NCBI GenBank assembly: GCA_965246945.1
Contig: CBDFFW010000001.1
Span: 310,001 to 374,000 of the forward strand
Direction of reading: 5' to 3'
Source of the DNA: CBDFFW01 sp965246945
Lineage (GTDB): Bacteria > Pseudomonadota > Alphaproteobacteria > UBA11073
Length of the DNA stretch: 64,000 nt
The notes beneath the pieces were generated by a model, which had not been told where the DNA came from, made no database searches, and saw only the letters and a list, made by a program, of their open reading frames with translations. Numbering within the stretch: position 1 is the first letter of the stretch; the number at the start of each line of letters is the position of its first letter. Both the position numbers and the translations under genes were made by a program. This document shows, piece by piece, positions 7,865 to 17,371 of the stretch.

Positions 7865-8734
7865 ATGAGAAATTTGAAATTAAATTACATTTTATATGGG
7901 CTGGCGGTAATTGGTTTGATTGGTGTTTTGGCTAGCCATTCTTCAAAGCCTACCGATACTAGCCGTGTAGAAAATACATTTGAACGGATGGTGCGAACCA
8001 ATACTTTGCGCTGCGGTTATATTTCCTATGCACCGGAAATGATTATCGATCCGGCAACGGGCCGCTTCTCCGGCATTGGCCATAATATTATGGCGGCGAT
8101 TGGCCAGGCAACGGGCCTTAAAATCATTTGGGCGGAGGAAGTTTCAACGGGCACGATGCTAGAAGGGCTTAGAACCAATCGTTACGATGCGATTTGTGCA
8201 ACTTTATATGAAAAGCCTATGCAGGCATTGCAGCTGGCGTTTTCTACTCCCATTAATTATTCGACCAGCTACGCTTATGCCCGCCAGGGCTATCACTTCG
8301 GTGATAATTCACTGGCCGCATTAAATAATCCTGACGTGACCATTGCCATAATAGATGGCGAGATCAGCGCCAATATCGCGCATGATTTTTTCCCGCAAGC
8401 CAAGCTGTTGGCGATGCCGCAAAATGTTTCAAGCCCAGTTGAAGCGCTAACGGCGGTTGCCAATGGCAAAGCCGATATCGCTTTTAGCCAGCAAGCAGTA
8501 GCAGCTGTTTTTATACAACATAATCCCCATCAAGTAGCCGTATTTGGTGGTAAGCCAGTCAGTGGTTATTCCCAAAGCCTAGTTGCCATGCAAGCATCCG
8601 ATCTACAGTTAAAAAATTTCTTTGATAGTATGATCCGCATTTTATATGCCAATGGCGTTATTCCGCATATTCTTAAGCAATACGACCCTGCGCAAACCAC
8701 CTATTTGCCGTTAGCTATTCCGTATCAGCAGTAG
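7865..8734 (+). CDS. Substrate-binding protein-like (SBP_bac_3), membrane-anchored or exported
   Basis: Protein of 289 aa with an N-terminal hydrophobic segment (about residues 8-25) serving as signal or anchor. The rest matches the family 3 solute-binding fold: LRCGYISYAPEM opens the first lobe, SGIGHNIMAAIGQATGL and MLEGLRTNRYDAICATL are typical, and the second lobe follows. Such domains bind amino acids or act as sensors. No ABC permease or ATPase gene is adjacent, so a role in transport is unproven. The divergent HTH gene is its nearest partner. Ligand unknown. Confidence 0.72.
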   Translation: MRNLKLNYILYGLAVIGLIGVLASHSSKPTDTSRVENTFERMVRTNTLRCGYISYAPEMIIDPATGRFSGIGHNIMAAIGQATGLKIIWAEEVSTGTMLEGLRTNRYDAICATLYEKPMQALQLAFSTPINYSTSYAYARQGYHFGDNSLAALNNPDVTIAIIDGEISANIAHDFFPQAKLLAMPQNVSSPVEALTAVANGKADIAFSQQAVAAVFIQHNPHQVAVFGGKPVSGYSQSLVAMQASDLQLKNFFDSMIRILYANGVIPHILKQYDPAQTTYLPLAIPYQQ

Positions 8735-8777
8735 CATTTGCATTTTATCATATTCTGCTTTCAGTATAGACCGATAT

Positions 8778-9884
8778 ATGACTTCCCGTTTTGAACCTGC
8801 TGTTCAGTTGCCGCTGAAAATTGCCCAAATAAACTGGGTGTTTGTGCTGTTGGTGGCGAGTGTGGGTGCCATCGGCGTGGCGGCGTTGTATTCGGCTGGG
8901 CAGGGTAATTGGTGGCCGTATGCGGGTAAGCACGCCATTTTCTTGGGTTTAGGCTTGGTGGCATTACTGGTTGGCGGCTTAATTTCGACCCAGCGGTGGT
9001 ATGGTGCCGCATACTGGATTTACGGCAGCGTGCTGGCCGCCGTGATTTTGGTGGTAATCATTGGGCATATTGGGATGGGGGCGCAGCGCTGGCTGACCTT
9101 AGGCGGCGTAAATATCCAACCGTCGGAATTTATGAAATTAGGGTTAATTTTGGTTTTAGCGCGTTATTTAAGCCAGTTATCGCTAATTGACCTGAAATTG
9201 CCGCAGGCGTTGATTTTGCCGACGGTACTGATGATTGTGCCGGTGGCCTTTATTTTAAAACAGCCCAATTTGGGAACCGCGACCATTTTGGTGCTGATCA
9301 CCTTATCGATGTATTTTGCTGCGGGCGTGCCCTGGTGGCGTTTTGCGGTGCTGTTGGGCTTGGGTTTGGCAGCGCTGCCTGTTATTTGGCAATTTGGCCT
9401 ACATGATTATCAACGCGGACGGGTATTGACTTTTATCAATCCGGATCGTGATCCGTTAGGCGCTGGTTACCATATTACGCAGGCAAAAATCGCCCTAGGT
9501 TCTGGCGGGCTATTTGGCAAAGGCTTTTTGCAAGGGACGCAAAGCCACCTGCAGTTTTTGCCGGAAGTTCAAACTGATTTCGTGATCAGCTTGATTGGGG
9601 AAGAATGGGGGTTAATTGGTACGCTGGTGGTTTTGGGGCTTTACCTACTGATTGTTGCTTATGGCTTATATTTAGCCAGCCGAGCGCGGACGGCATTTAC
9701 CCAATTACTGGCTTTCGGTATTTCCATTAACGCTTTTCTGTATTTTGCCATTAATACCGGCATGATTTTAGGACTACTGCCGGTTGTGGGCATTCCATTG
9801 CCGCTTATTTCCTATGGCGGGTCAGCGCTTTTGGCATCCATGATCGGCTTTAGCTGGTTGCTGGCGGTTGATTTACATAACTAA
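8778..9884 (+). CDS. rodA: Peptidoglycan glycosyltransferase RodA (rod-shape SEDS protein)
   Basis: Multi-spanning inner membrane protein of 368 aa that polymerises lipid II for side-wall growth, with PBP2 as partner transpeptidase. SEDS-family signs are NIQPSEFMKLG, the large periplasmic loop with DRDPLGAGYH and QAKIALGSGGLFGKG, QTDFVISLIGEEWG, and the C-terminal PLPLISYGGSALL. About ten hydrophobic helices are evident. In many alphaproteobacteria rodA follows mrdA; here the mreC-mreD-mrdA block is on the opposite strand about 5 kb away. It heads a plus-strand run with greA, hemW and pyrD. Confidence 0.95.
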   Translation: MTSRFEPAVQLPLKIAQINWVFVLLVASVGAIGVAALYSAGQGNWWPYAGKHAIFLGLGLVALLVGGLISTQRWYGAAYWIYGSVLAAVILVVIIGHIGMGAQRWLTLGGVNIQPSEFMKLGLILVLARYLSQLSLIDLKLPQALILPTVLMIVPVAFILKQPNLGTATILVLITLSMYFAAGVPWWRFAVLLGLGLAALPVIWQFGLHDYQRGRVLTFINPDRDPLGAGYHITQAKIALGSGGLFGKGFLQGTQSHLQFLPEVQTDFVISLIGEEWGLIGTLVVLGLYLLIVAYGLYLASRARTAFTQLLAFGISINAFLYFAINTGMILGLLPVVGIPLPLISYGGSALLASMIGFSWLLAVDLHN

Positions 9885-9986
9885 AAAACCGTTGATTTTT
9901 AAGGGGTGTCTGAAGATTGATTCTTTTTATTTTCCTTTCCGGCCGTATTCAGTTATAAACCACGCTTTCGAGTAGAAAGTCAGTCA

Positions 9987-10460
9987 ATGGATAAAGTGCC
10001 CATGACCCCAGCCGGTTTTGCCGCGTTGGAAATCGAGTTAAAAAAACTGAAATCGACTGATCGCCCAGAAGTGATCAAAGCGATTGATGAAGCGCGTGCG
10101 CATGGCGATCTGTCAGAAAACGCTGAATATCATGCCGCGCGTGAACGGCAAAGCTTTATTGAAGGCCGGATTGGTGAATTGGAAGATAAAATTTCGCGCG
10201 CAGAAGTGATTGATCCCGCCACGCTAAGTGGTGACACCATTAAATTTGGTGCGACAGTGACATTGATTGATGAAGATACCGAAGAAAAAGTGATCTACCA
10301 GATTGTCGGCGAACAAGAAGCGGATGTGAGCAAAGGCCGCATTTCAATCACCTCGCCAGTGGCACGTGCGCTGATTGGCAAAACCAAAAAGCAATCTGTG
10401 GAAGTAATCACCCCACGGGGCTCGAAAGTTTACGAAGTCGTTAAAGTTCAGTACAAATAA
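9987..10460 (+). CDS. greA: Transcription elongation factor GreA
   Basis: Cytosolic factor of 157 aa that stimulates RNA polymerase to cleave backtracked RNA. The N-terminal coiled coil starts PMTPAGFAALEIELKKLK and includes the DLSENAEYHAARERQ tip with acidic residues. The C-terminal FKBP-like domain contains ISITSPVARALIGK. Full length and intact. It follows rodA by about 100 bp and abuts hemW directly. Confidence 0.96.
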   Translation: MDKVPMTPAGFAALEIELKKLKSTDRPEVIKAIDEARAHGDLSENAEYHAARERQSFIEGRIGELEDKISRAEVIDPATLSGDTIKFGATVTLIDEDTEEKVIYQIVGEQEADVSKGRISITSPVARALIGKTKKQSVEVITPRGSKVYEVVKVQYK

Positions 10461-11639
10461 GTGATTGCCGATAGCAGGCTGCGTAATACGCGGCCATTGG
10501 CTGTTTATATTCACTGGCCATTTTGTAAGGCTTTATGCCCGTATTGTGATTTCAATTCGCATGTGCAGGCTGATATTCCGCATGCGCGCTGGGCGGCGGC
10601 TTATGCATGTGAGTTAGAACATTGGGCAGCACAAACAACAGATTATCATATCACATCCGTGTTTTTTGGTGGCGGCACACCATCGCTAATGGCACCTGAA
10701 ACGGTGCAACATATTTTGAAAATTATTCAAACCAATTGGGTTTGCAATGCAAATATGGAAATCACGCTGGAAGCCAATCCCACTTCGATAGAAGCAGCGA
10801 AGCTGCAGGCGTTTAAGGAAGCTGGTATTAACCGCGTATCGATTGGCGTGCAAAGCCTGGATGATGAGGCCCTTAAATTTTTAGGGCGGCAGCATAGCGC
10901 TAGTGAAGCATTGGGTGCGTTGGCCCTGGCGCGTCAGATTTTTGCTAATGTCTCTTTCGATTTGATTTACGCGCGGGCTGGCCAAACGGTTTCCAATTGG
11001 CAGGCGGAATTAACGGCTGCTTTAGCCTTACAGCCTGATCATCTATCACTTTATCAACTGACTATTGAAGCTGGTACCCCGTTCTATACCCAAGCGCAGC
11101 GCGGTGTACAGTTAACCTGTGATGATGAAACCAGCGCCGAATTATATGAATACACGCAAGGCATGACAGCGGCGGCCGGTTATGCAAGTTATGAAATTTC
11201 AAATTACGCCAAACCAGGTTATGCCAGCCAGCATAATTTGGCCTATTGGCGCTATCAGGATTATTTGGGCATTGGTCCTGGGGCGCATGGACGGGTGACT
11301 TTAAATTGTGTTACCCAGGCGACACTGACCCACCGTGCGCCCAGTATTTGGCTGGAACAAGTAGAAGCGCAAGGACATGCTTTGAAACCGTTCATACTAT
11401 TAAGTGTAGATGAAGTGGCCCAGGAAATTTTGCTGATGGGGTTGCGCTTGGCGGAAGGCGTGCCATTGCAGCGTTTGCAAGATCGGACTGGCCATTGTTG
11501 GGAATATTGGGTTAATGCGGCAAACTGGCAAACGGCCTTGCAGCAAAACTGGGTGTGGCAGAATAACACACGTATTGGTGCCACTGCCGCCGGTCGCCAA
11601 CGCTTGCAAAGTTTGTTGGGTTTTTTAATCGCAGAATAG
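10461..11639 (+). CDS. hemW: Radical SAM HemW-like protein (heme chaperone)
   Basis: Radical SAM protein of 392 aa. CKALCPYCDF near residue 22 gives the CxxxCxxC cluster motif, followed by FFGGGTPSLM and EANPTS. HemW proteins resemble oxygen-independent coproporphyrinogen oxidase but act as heme chaperones; the absence of the extra N-terminal region typical of HemN supports HemW. The GTG start at 10461 follows the greA stop codon without a gap, implying coupled translation. An alternative internal start cannot be ruled out. Confidence 0.88.
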   Translation: MIADSRLRNTRPLAVYIHWPFCKALCPYCDFNSHVQADIPHARWAAAYACELEHWAAQTTDYHITSVFFGGGTPSLMAPETVQHILKIIQTNWVCNANMEITLEANPTSIEAAKLQAFKEAGINRVSIGVQSLDDEALKFLGRQHSASEALGALALARQIFANVSFDLIYARAGQTVSNWQAELTAALALQPDHLSLYQLTIEAGTPFYTQAQRGVQLTCDDETSAELYEYTQGMTAAAGYASYEISNYAKPGYASQHNLAYWRYQDYLGIGPGAHGRVTLNCVTQATLTHRAPSIWLEQVEAQGHALKPFILLSVDEVAQEILLMGLRLAEGVPLQRLQDRTGHCWEYWVNAANWQTALQQNWVWQNNTRIGATAAGRQRLQSLLGFLIAE

Positions 11640-11663
11640 GTTGTAAAACGCTAAACAAAACAG

Positions 11664-12710
11664 ATGTCCCTGCATCGCCTGCTTTTTGCTTTACCGCCGG
11701 AAACTGCGCATGGCATTGCTATAGAGATTTTAAAAACAGGTTTGGTGCCACGGCCAAACTTTCAGAATGATCCAATTGTGCAGCAAAATGTCTGGGGCCT
11801 GAATTTTGCTAATCCTTTGGGGACGGCAGCTGGTTTAGATAAAAACGGCGAGATTATTCATCCGCTCATGAAATTGGGTTTTGGCTGGGTAGAAAGTGGA
11901 ACATTTTCACCAAAGGCGCAGGCAGGTAACCCAAAACCCCGCATGGTGCGAGCGATTGCACAAGAAGCATTGATCAATCGCATGGGTTTTCCAAATGAAG
12001 GTCTGGCTGCCTGTATCGGACGGGTAAAAGCAGCACATGTTAAAGGGTTTTCAGCAATTCATGCGATCAATCTGGTGAAGAATAAATTGAGTGTAGAACC
12101 AGATGAAATATTAGCGGATTATATGGCTTGTATTAAGGCGGCAGTGGCATATGCCAACTTATTGGTGATTAATGTATCGTCACCCAATATGCCAGGATTG
12201 CGCGATTTGCAGCATGGCGATTACTTGCGAAAAATCGTTACCACTTGCCAACAAGCGATGGAAAATCTTCGCAAACCACTGTTGGTAAAAATCGCACCAG
12301 ATTTAACGGATGAGCAATTGGCCGACATTATTGCAGTCGCTATGGAGACAAAATTAGATGGCTTAGTGGTCCACAATACAGCGCTATATCGCACTGAGGG
12401 ATTGCCGCCTAAATTTGCGGCCGAAGCTGGCGGTTTATCAGGCGCACCGATTACCGCGCGGGCGAATGCGATGATGAAAAATGTTTATCGCGCAACTAAA
12501 GGGCAGATGCCATTGGTTGGGGTTGGCGGAATTATGAATGGTGAAGATGCCTATCAGCGAATTTTATCCGGAGCATCGCTGCTACAAAGCTATACGGGTT
12601 TTGTGTACAAAGGGCCTGCATTAATTAAGGATGTGGTTGAGACCTTGGCCAGGCGACTGCGCGCGGATGGTTTTACGAATATTCAAGCGGCGGTGGGCAG
12701 CAACACCTAA
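11664..12710 (+). CDS. pyrD: Dihydroorotate dehydrogenase (quinone), class 2
   Basis: FMN enzyme of 348 aa that oxidises dihydroorotate to orotate with quinone as acceptor, the fourth step of UMP synthesis, at the inner membrane. GTAAGLDKNGE, ESGTFSPKAQAGNPKPR and NRMGFPNEG are class 2 signatures. NVSSPNMPGLRDLQ carries the catalytic Ser, and GVGGIMNGEDAYQRI binds FMN phosphate. The N-terminal helical extension expected for quinone-linked enzymes is present. It ends one base before the convergent holB stop. Confidence 0.95.
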   Translation: MSLHRLLFALPPETAHGIAIEILKTGLVPRPNFQNDPIVQQNVWGLNFANPLGTAAGLDKNGEIIHPLMKLGFGWVESGTFSPKAQAGNPKPRMVRAIAQEALINRMGFPNEGLAACIGRVKAAHVKGFSAIHAINLVKNKLSVEPDEILADYMACIKAAVAYANLLVINVSSPNMPGLRDLQHGDYLRKIVTTCQQAMENLRKPLLVKIAPDLTDEQLADIIAVAMETKLDGLVVHNTALYRTEGLPPKFAAEAGGLSGAPITARANAMMKNVYRATKGQMPLVGVGGIMNGEDAYQRILSGASLLQSYTGFVYKGPALIKDVVETLARRLRADGFTNIQAAVGSNT

Positions 12711-12711
12711 A

Positions 12712-13809
12712 TTATAGCGCAGCGAAGATTTGCAGAGCCATACGTAGAGCCTGGCGTTGTTCAAGATATTGGTTGATGGCATCTAGGCAATGTTGACGCA
12801 GTTTGTCGGCCAATGGCAGCGCTTGGGGCAGCGATGTATTTTGGATACGGTCATCCCATGGTGCTCCCCAACTGCTAATTTTGTTATATGCTTTCTCCCG
12901 CAATAAAAAATCGGCCAGGTTAGGTAATAACCATAACAGCAATTGATAGTCCTGCGTTTGCGGCGCGTATTTTTGCGCGAGTTGATGGCGCTCTAGCGGC
13001 TGTTTTAATAAGGCGGTGTCACTGAGTATTTGTAGGAAGCTGACCACCTTATTATCCAATAACCAAGCAGTTTGGCCAGGCGCACCACTGCAGACGGCGA
13101 ACAGAAATTTCAGTGTGGCGGTCGGCACATGCGGATATTGTGCTTGCAGTACTGACAAAACCGGTTCAGCCGGTGGGGGCGATAGGCGCAATAATTGGCA
13201 GCGCGAACGAATGGTCGGCAGCATTTGGCCGGCACTTTCGGTTACCAAAAGCAAATGGCTAGCGGCCGGTGGCTCTTCCAGAATTTTTAGCAAGGCATTT
13301 TGCGCTTGGCGGGTTAAATGTTGCGCGCCATCAATCAGCACAAAACGGTGGCTGGTGCCAATTTTGGTGCGCTGTAAAAACGGCGCAATTGCGCGCACCG
13401 CTTCCACGCCAATATCTTTGCCAGGTTCTGGCTGTTCGATCACCAATAAATCAGGGTGATGACCATGGGCGATTTGTTGAAAGGTTTGATGGGTTTCAAC
13501 AATGCTTAAATTAGTCGCAGGTGCTGGCAGTGCGGCGGGTTCTTCGCCAAATAAATCAAGCCCGCTATCGGCTTTTAGTGTAGTTGTGCCATGCGCCAGC
13601 GCAAAACGGATGAGGCGATAAGCCAATGTGGCTTTGCCGATACCGGCAGGGCCGGCAAAAATTAAGCCTGCTGGTAAGCGATTTTGTTCCCATAACGCAT
13701 AAAGCTGCGCCACAGCCGCATCATGTCCCCACAAAGTTGGATTGGCAGCAGGCGCGGGTAGAGAAGTCTCCAAGCTTGTTAATCTATTGAATGCTGCAAA
13801 ACGAGGCAA
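12712..13809 (-). CDS. holB: DNA polymerase III delta' subunit
   Basis: Clamp-loader AAA+ subunit of 365 aa. WGHDAAVAQL, then GPAGIGKATLAYRLIRFAL is the degenerate P-loop region of delta'. The segment FVLIDGAQHLTRQAQNALLKILEEPP is the classical delta' and gamma sensor region, with LLVTESAGQMLPTIRSRCQ after it. The start overlaps the end of prmC by 31 bp; a shorter start is possible. It is the last gene of the mreC-mreD-mrdA-prmC-holB block, an unusual partner for cell-wall genes. Confidence 0.9.
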   Translation of the reverse strand: MPRFAAFNRLTSLETSLPAPAANPTLWGHDAAVAQLYALWEQNRLPAGLIFAGPAGIGKATLAYRLIRFALAHGTTTLKADSGLDLFGEEPAALPAPATNLSIVETHQTFQQIAHGHHPDLLVIEQPEPGKDIGVEAVRAIAPFLQRTKIGTSHRFVLIDGAQHLTRQAQNALLKILEEPPAASHLLLVTESAGQMLPTIRSRCQLLRLSPPPAEPVLSVLQAQYPHVPTATLKFLFAVCSGAPGQTAWLLDNKVVSFLQILSDTALLKQPLERHQLAQKYAPQTQDYQLLLWLLPNLADFLLREKAYNKISSWGAPWDDRIQNTSLPQALPLADKLRQHCLDAINQYLEQRQALRMALQIFAAL

Positions 13810-14912
13810 CGTTCATGGCCGCCGAGATCACGGTAAATATCGATCACTTGTAGATAATGAGTAGCAGCAATAGTGCTAACGGCGGCCGTTTGCCCAGCAC
13901 CTAACTCAATGACGGCGAAACCATTAGGTGCCAATAATTGCGGCAAGCCAGCTATAATTTGGCGGTAAGCGGCCAGACCATCAGTGCCTGCAAATAAGGC
14001 GATGTGAGGGTCATGATTGCTGACATCGCTGGGCAGCGCAGCAGTGGTTTCGATATAGGGCGGGTTGGCAATGATGAGATCGAATTGGTTGTCATCCGTG
14101 CGCAATGCGCAGGGGTCCCTCAGCCTGCAGCTAAAGGATTGCAATAGTTTTGTAACCCAGTTTTCTTGCTCCCAATCACCTAATTGAAATTGCGCACGGG
14201 CAGCTAGTTTAAGTGAATGGGAATTGGCTGCAGCAGTGCTAACGGCCAGCGGACTAATATCAATCCCGATACCTTGCGCATTTCGATATTCATTTAAAAC
14301 TGACAGTAATAAACAGCCGGTGCCGGTACCGAGATCGAGTACGCGTAGCGGTGGGGTGCGATCTGGAATATGTTTTATGACGGCTTCAATCAATGTTTCG
14401 CTATCGGGACGCGGTTCCAGCGTGGCGGATGATAAGCGGAAGCGCAGGCCCCAGAATTCGCGCCAGCCGAAAATGCGGTGTAGCGGCTCGTTTTTAATCC
14501 GCCGCCCAATAATTTGAGTGAAGTTCGCCTGTTGCTCAGCAGTTAATTGCGGCGGCTTTAAGCGGGCTTCAGCAGCTGTTATACCTGTTACTGCTTCGTA
14601 TATCAGACTGAGTTCATAGGCAGCCTGATCAATACCGGTATCTTTAAAAACGGTCAAAGCAAATTCATGTGATAAGGCTGTTGCTGGCAAAGTGTAATAA
14701 TAGGTGGCGTAACCTTCCAACCAATGGCCCTTATTTATTTCATAAAATTCGATATGGAAACCTTCAGGCGTTTCTTTGAAACCAGGCTGTAAAAGCAAAC
14801 GATTAATCATTTGCTGGGCAGCTTTTTTGGTATCAAAAACGCCAATCAATTTTGTGTCTTCTTGGCCCTCACTTATTTCGTGAGTGTGCTGAACGATATA
14901 AATACCTAACAT
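13779..14912 (-). CDS. prmC: Release factor glutamine methyltransferase PrmC fused to an N-terminal DUF7336-like domain
   Basis: Methylates the GGQ glutamine of RF1/RF2. Start ATG at 14912 lies 10 bp after the mrdA stop. Residues 1-70 (from MLGIYIVQHTHE to HWLEGY) resemble the small DUF7336 domain, normally a separate protein. Residues 80-155 are the PrmC helical N-domain, ending in GWREFWGLRF. VLDLGTGTGC near 191-200 binds SAM and NPPYIE near 283 is the catalytic motif. A stretch of about 20 extra residues (around 255-275, SFSCRLRDPC) precedes FDLIIANPPY and coincides with a palindromic DNA insert. The fused N-domain may be an accident of a lost stop codon or a true two-domain protein. Confidence 0.88.
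   Translation of the reverse strand: MLGIYIVQHTHEISEGQEDTKLIGVFDTKKAAQQMINRLLLQPGFKETPEGFHIEFYEINKGHWLEGYATYYYTLPATALSHEFALTVFKDTGIDQAAYELSLIYEAVTGITAAEARLKPPQLTAEQQANFTQIIGRRIKNEPLHRIFGWREFWGLRFRLSSATLEPRPDSETLIEAVIKHIPDRTPPLRVLDLGTGTGCLLLSVLNEYRNAQGIGIDISPLAVSTAAANSHSLKLAARAQFQLGDWEQENWVTKLLQSFSCRLRDPCALRTDDNQFDLIIANPPYIETTAALPSDVSNHDPHIALFAGTDGLAAYRQIIAGLPQLLAPNGFAVIELGAGQTAAVSTIAATHYLQVIDIYRDLGGHERCLVLQHSID
14091..14140. repeat. Candidate palindromic element inside prmC
   Basis: Within the prmC frame, a segment starting GTCATCC contains TGCGC-AAT-GCGCA (14099-14111) and CTGCAG (14124-14129). It codes for residues not expected at this place in PrmC. It begins with the same GTCATCC-like edge as the intergenic repeats. 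Its exact limits are uncertain. Confidence 0.45.
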
Positions 14913-14922
14913 TTTAATTTCG

Positions 14923-16776
14923 TTAGGCCGGTGTTTGATTGGGTGCTGACCGTGGGTCACGTTCCTGCGTGCGCAATAAAACATCGCGGCCGATGGGGCC
15001 CGCCACTGCGCCGCCCGCGCCGCCATGTTCAATAATCACGGCGCACACATATTGCGGTGCTTGCACGGGTGCAAACCCGACGAAGAGTGCATGGTGGCGC
15101 TGTTCCCACGGCAATTGAAACACATCATACCCGCTCTCCCGTTGCGCGAGTGTGATTTGCCGTACTTGCGAGGTGCCGGTTTTGCCCCCCATTTTCATAT
15201 CGGGATTGGGAATTTGCACGGCTGAGGCAGTGCCGCCGGGTTGGCATACAGCTACCATACCGGTCATCACAGCGGCCAAGTGGTTGGGATCCACCGGCAA
15301 ACGCGGTGGGGTTTTCGGCTGGCCAACCAGATAAGGGGTAACTGCCAAACCGCCATTGCATAAGCGCGCCGTCATCATCGCGAGCTGTAAAGGGGTGGTC
15401 AGCACACTGCCCTGGCCAATGGCGGTGACCAATGTGTCACCCCCTTGCCAACTGCGATGGTAATTTTGCCGGAGCCATTGTTTGGAAGGGATCAAGCCGG
15501 CTTTTTCATTGGGCAGGCCAATGCCAGTGGTTTGGCCCAAACCAAATAGCCGGCTCATCTCCGCCATTTTATCGCTGCCCACGCGGCGGCCCATTTCATA
15601 AAAAAAGACATCGCAGGATTGCGCGATGGCTTTGGTCAGATCGACCGTGCCATGCCCACCTTTTTTCCAGCAATGGAATTGGTGGTTACCCAGCGTTAGA
15701 AACCCTGGACAAAAAACGGTGCTATGCGCATCGCAAGCACCGTTTTGCAAGGCCGCCATGGCGGTCATCATTTTATAGGTTGAACCTGGCGGATAGGCCC
15801 CGCCATAACATTTGTTCAACATGGGCTTGGCGACATCGGCCATTAGTTGCTGCCAGCTATTGGTATCAATCCCATCCACAAATTGGTTGGGATCAAAAGC
15901 GGGATGGGAGGCCAGCGCATAAACCGCACCGGTATAAGCATCCATCACCACAGCGGCGGCAGAGCGTTCAGTGGTTAAGCGCTCTTGCAGATATTGCTGC
16001 AATTCGGCATCCAGCGTGGTGCGTAAATCTTGACCAGCACTTGGTGGGTGACGGGATAGCTCCCGCACCGCACGGCCGCGCGCATTCACTTCCAATTCAA
16101 TGGCGCCAATCTGGCCGCGTAAGGGTCCATCATATGATTTTTCCATGCCTGCCTTGCCGATGGTCAGGCCGTGCGAAGTGGCAATTTGATTGGCGGCCAG
16201 TGATTTCACCTCATCCACATTGGGCGGGCCAACGTAACCCAAAATATGACCGGTGGCCGGCCCCAGCGGATATAACCGCCGGTCAACGCTTTCGGTATTC
16301 ACCCCAGAAAGTTCGGGGGTCAGCACCGATACGCGGGCCATTTCTTCCCAAGCGATATTGGCTTTCACCACCACGGGGACAAAGCGTTTCACTTTTTTAA
16401 TCTCCGCTTGAATGCGCTGAATTTCAGACGGCGATAAATTTAAAACGGTGGCAACGCGTTGCAAACTTTCCTGTACATCTTCCGCATTTTCGCGCGTTAG
16501 CGTAATTTGATAGGTGGGTTGGTTAAGCGCCAGCGGCACGCCAAACCGGTCATAAATCACGCCGCGATGCGGCAATAAGGGTTGCAGACTAACGCGGTTT
16601 TCTTCGGCTTTTAATTCGTAGCTATCATGCCGCGCAACTTGCAATTGCCATAAGCGGCCAAAATAAATACCGGCGATGGCTAATTGGCCGGCACCGATCA
16701 AAAACATGCGGCGTGTGGTTTGGGTTAGGCGGTCCGGTTCGGTTGGCGGGCGAGTGGCATTGAAAACCGGTTTCAT
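14923..16776 (-). CDS. mrdA: Penicillin-binding protein 2 (elongasome transpeptidase)
   Basis: Inner-membrane-anchored DD-transpeptidase of 617 aa that cross-links side-wall peptidoglycan with RodA. One N-terminal membrane helix (about residues 25-42). The PBP dimerisation domain starts at RHDSYELKAEENR. Catalytic motifs: PGSTYKMM (SxxK), then SCD (SxN-type position) and GGKTGTSQ (KTG). GVIYDRFGVPLA and VYALASHPAFDPN are typical of PBP2. The start overlaps the mreD stop by 4 bp (ATGA). Confidence 0.95.
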   Translation of the reverse strand: MKPVFNATRPPTEPDRLTQTTRRMFLIGAGQLAIAGIYFGRLWQLQVARHDSYELKAEENRVSLQPLLPHRGVIYDRFGVPLALNQPTYQITLTRENAEDVQESLQRVATVLNLSPSEIQRIQAEIKKVKRFVPVVVKANIAWEEMARVSVLTPELSGVNTESVDRRLYPLGPATGHILGYVGPPNVDEVKSLAANQIATSHGLTIGKAGMEKSYDGPLRGQIGAIELEVNARGRAVRELSRHPPSAGQDLRTTLDAELQQYLQERLTTERSAAAVVMDAYTGAVYALASHPAFDPNQFVDGIDTNSWQQLMADVAKPMLNKCYGGAYPPGSTYKMMTAMAALQNGACDAHSTVFCPGFLTLGNHQFHCWKKGGHGTVDLTKAIAQSCDVFFYEMGRRVGSDKMAEMSRLFGLGQTTGIGLPNEKAGLIPSKQWLRQNYHRSWQGGDTLVTAIGQGSVLTTPLQLAMMTARLCNGGLAVTPYLVGQPKTPPRLPVDPNHLAAVMTGMVAVCQPGGTASAVQIPNPDMKMGGKTGTSQVRQITLAQRESGYDVFQLPWEQRHHALFVGFAPVQAPQYVCAVIIEHGGAGGAVAGPIGRDVLLRTQERDPRSAPNQTPA

Positions 16777-17339
16777 GCGGTCCGCTTTCTAAAAACCGTG
16801 TGGCGCTGCACCTGCTGCAATAACCAGCTCAGCAAGGGATATAAACCGGCGGCACTACAAACTGCCCATAACCATAAAAAAGGTTGGACCATGCGCGCGG
16901 CAAAAATCCACAGCATTATTTGTGATACTATTTGCGCAGCCAGCACAATGATAACCGCTAACCCCCACACCCAACGAAAAGTCTGGGTGCGTAACCAATG
17001 ATCCAAAGGCCGTAAAATTTGCAGCAAAACCAATAATGTTAAGGCTGTAACGCCTAAAATGGGCCAGGCACGTAAGATATCATATAAAACACCAAAAATC
17101 AGTAGCAATGGCGCTGATAAAGCCTGCGGCCGGTGACCCAGCCAATAGAAAGTTGTTAGTAGCACCCAAGGCGGCGCCAATAGTCCCAAAGGGGTTGGCA
17201 GGCGTAACGCCTGTTCCATGACTAATGCAATCAACAAGGTAATGCTGGGCACGCTAAAAAATAAGGCCTGCTGCCACATTTTGGCGGCGGCCGGCATGGG
17301 AGTTAGAGAAGCTTGATAGCGCGCACGGGCCACAATCAT
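16773..17339 (-). CDS. mreD: Rod-shape-determining protein MreD
   Basis: Small integral membrane protein of 188 aa with about five hydrophobic helices, in the MreBCD elongasome. It is weakly conserved; the call rests on size, topology and position between mreC (32 bp upstream) and mrdA (4-bp overlap). RPQALSAPLLLIFGVLYDIL resembles the conserved central region where MreD proteins have a charged loop followed by an Asp-containing helix. Confidence 0.88.
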   Translation of the reverse strand: MIVARARYQASLTPMPAAAKMWQQALFFSVPSITLLIALVMEQALRLPTPLGLLAPPWVLLTTFYWLGHRPQALSAPLLLIFGVLYDILRAWPILGVTALTLLVLLQILRPLDHWLRTQTFRWVWGLAVIIVLAAQIVSQIMLWIFAARMVQPFLWLWAVCSAAGLYPLLSWLLQQVQRHTVFRKRTA

Positions 17340-17371
17340 TCATAATTTGCGGCTGTCTGAATGACTATTAA

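Noticed and set aside
15432..16400. Long open frame on the plus strand opposite mrdA
   Set aside because: Its product is rich in Arg, His, Pro and Trp without domains, and mrdA on the other strand is certain. It is a shadow.
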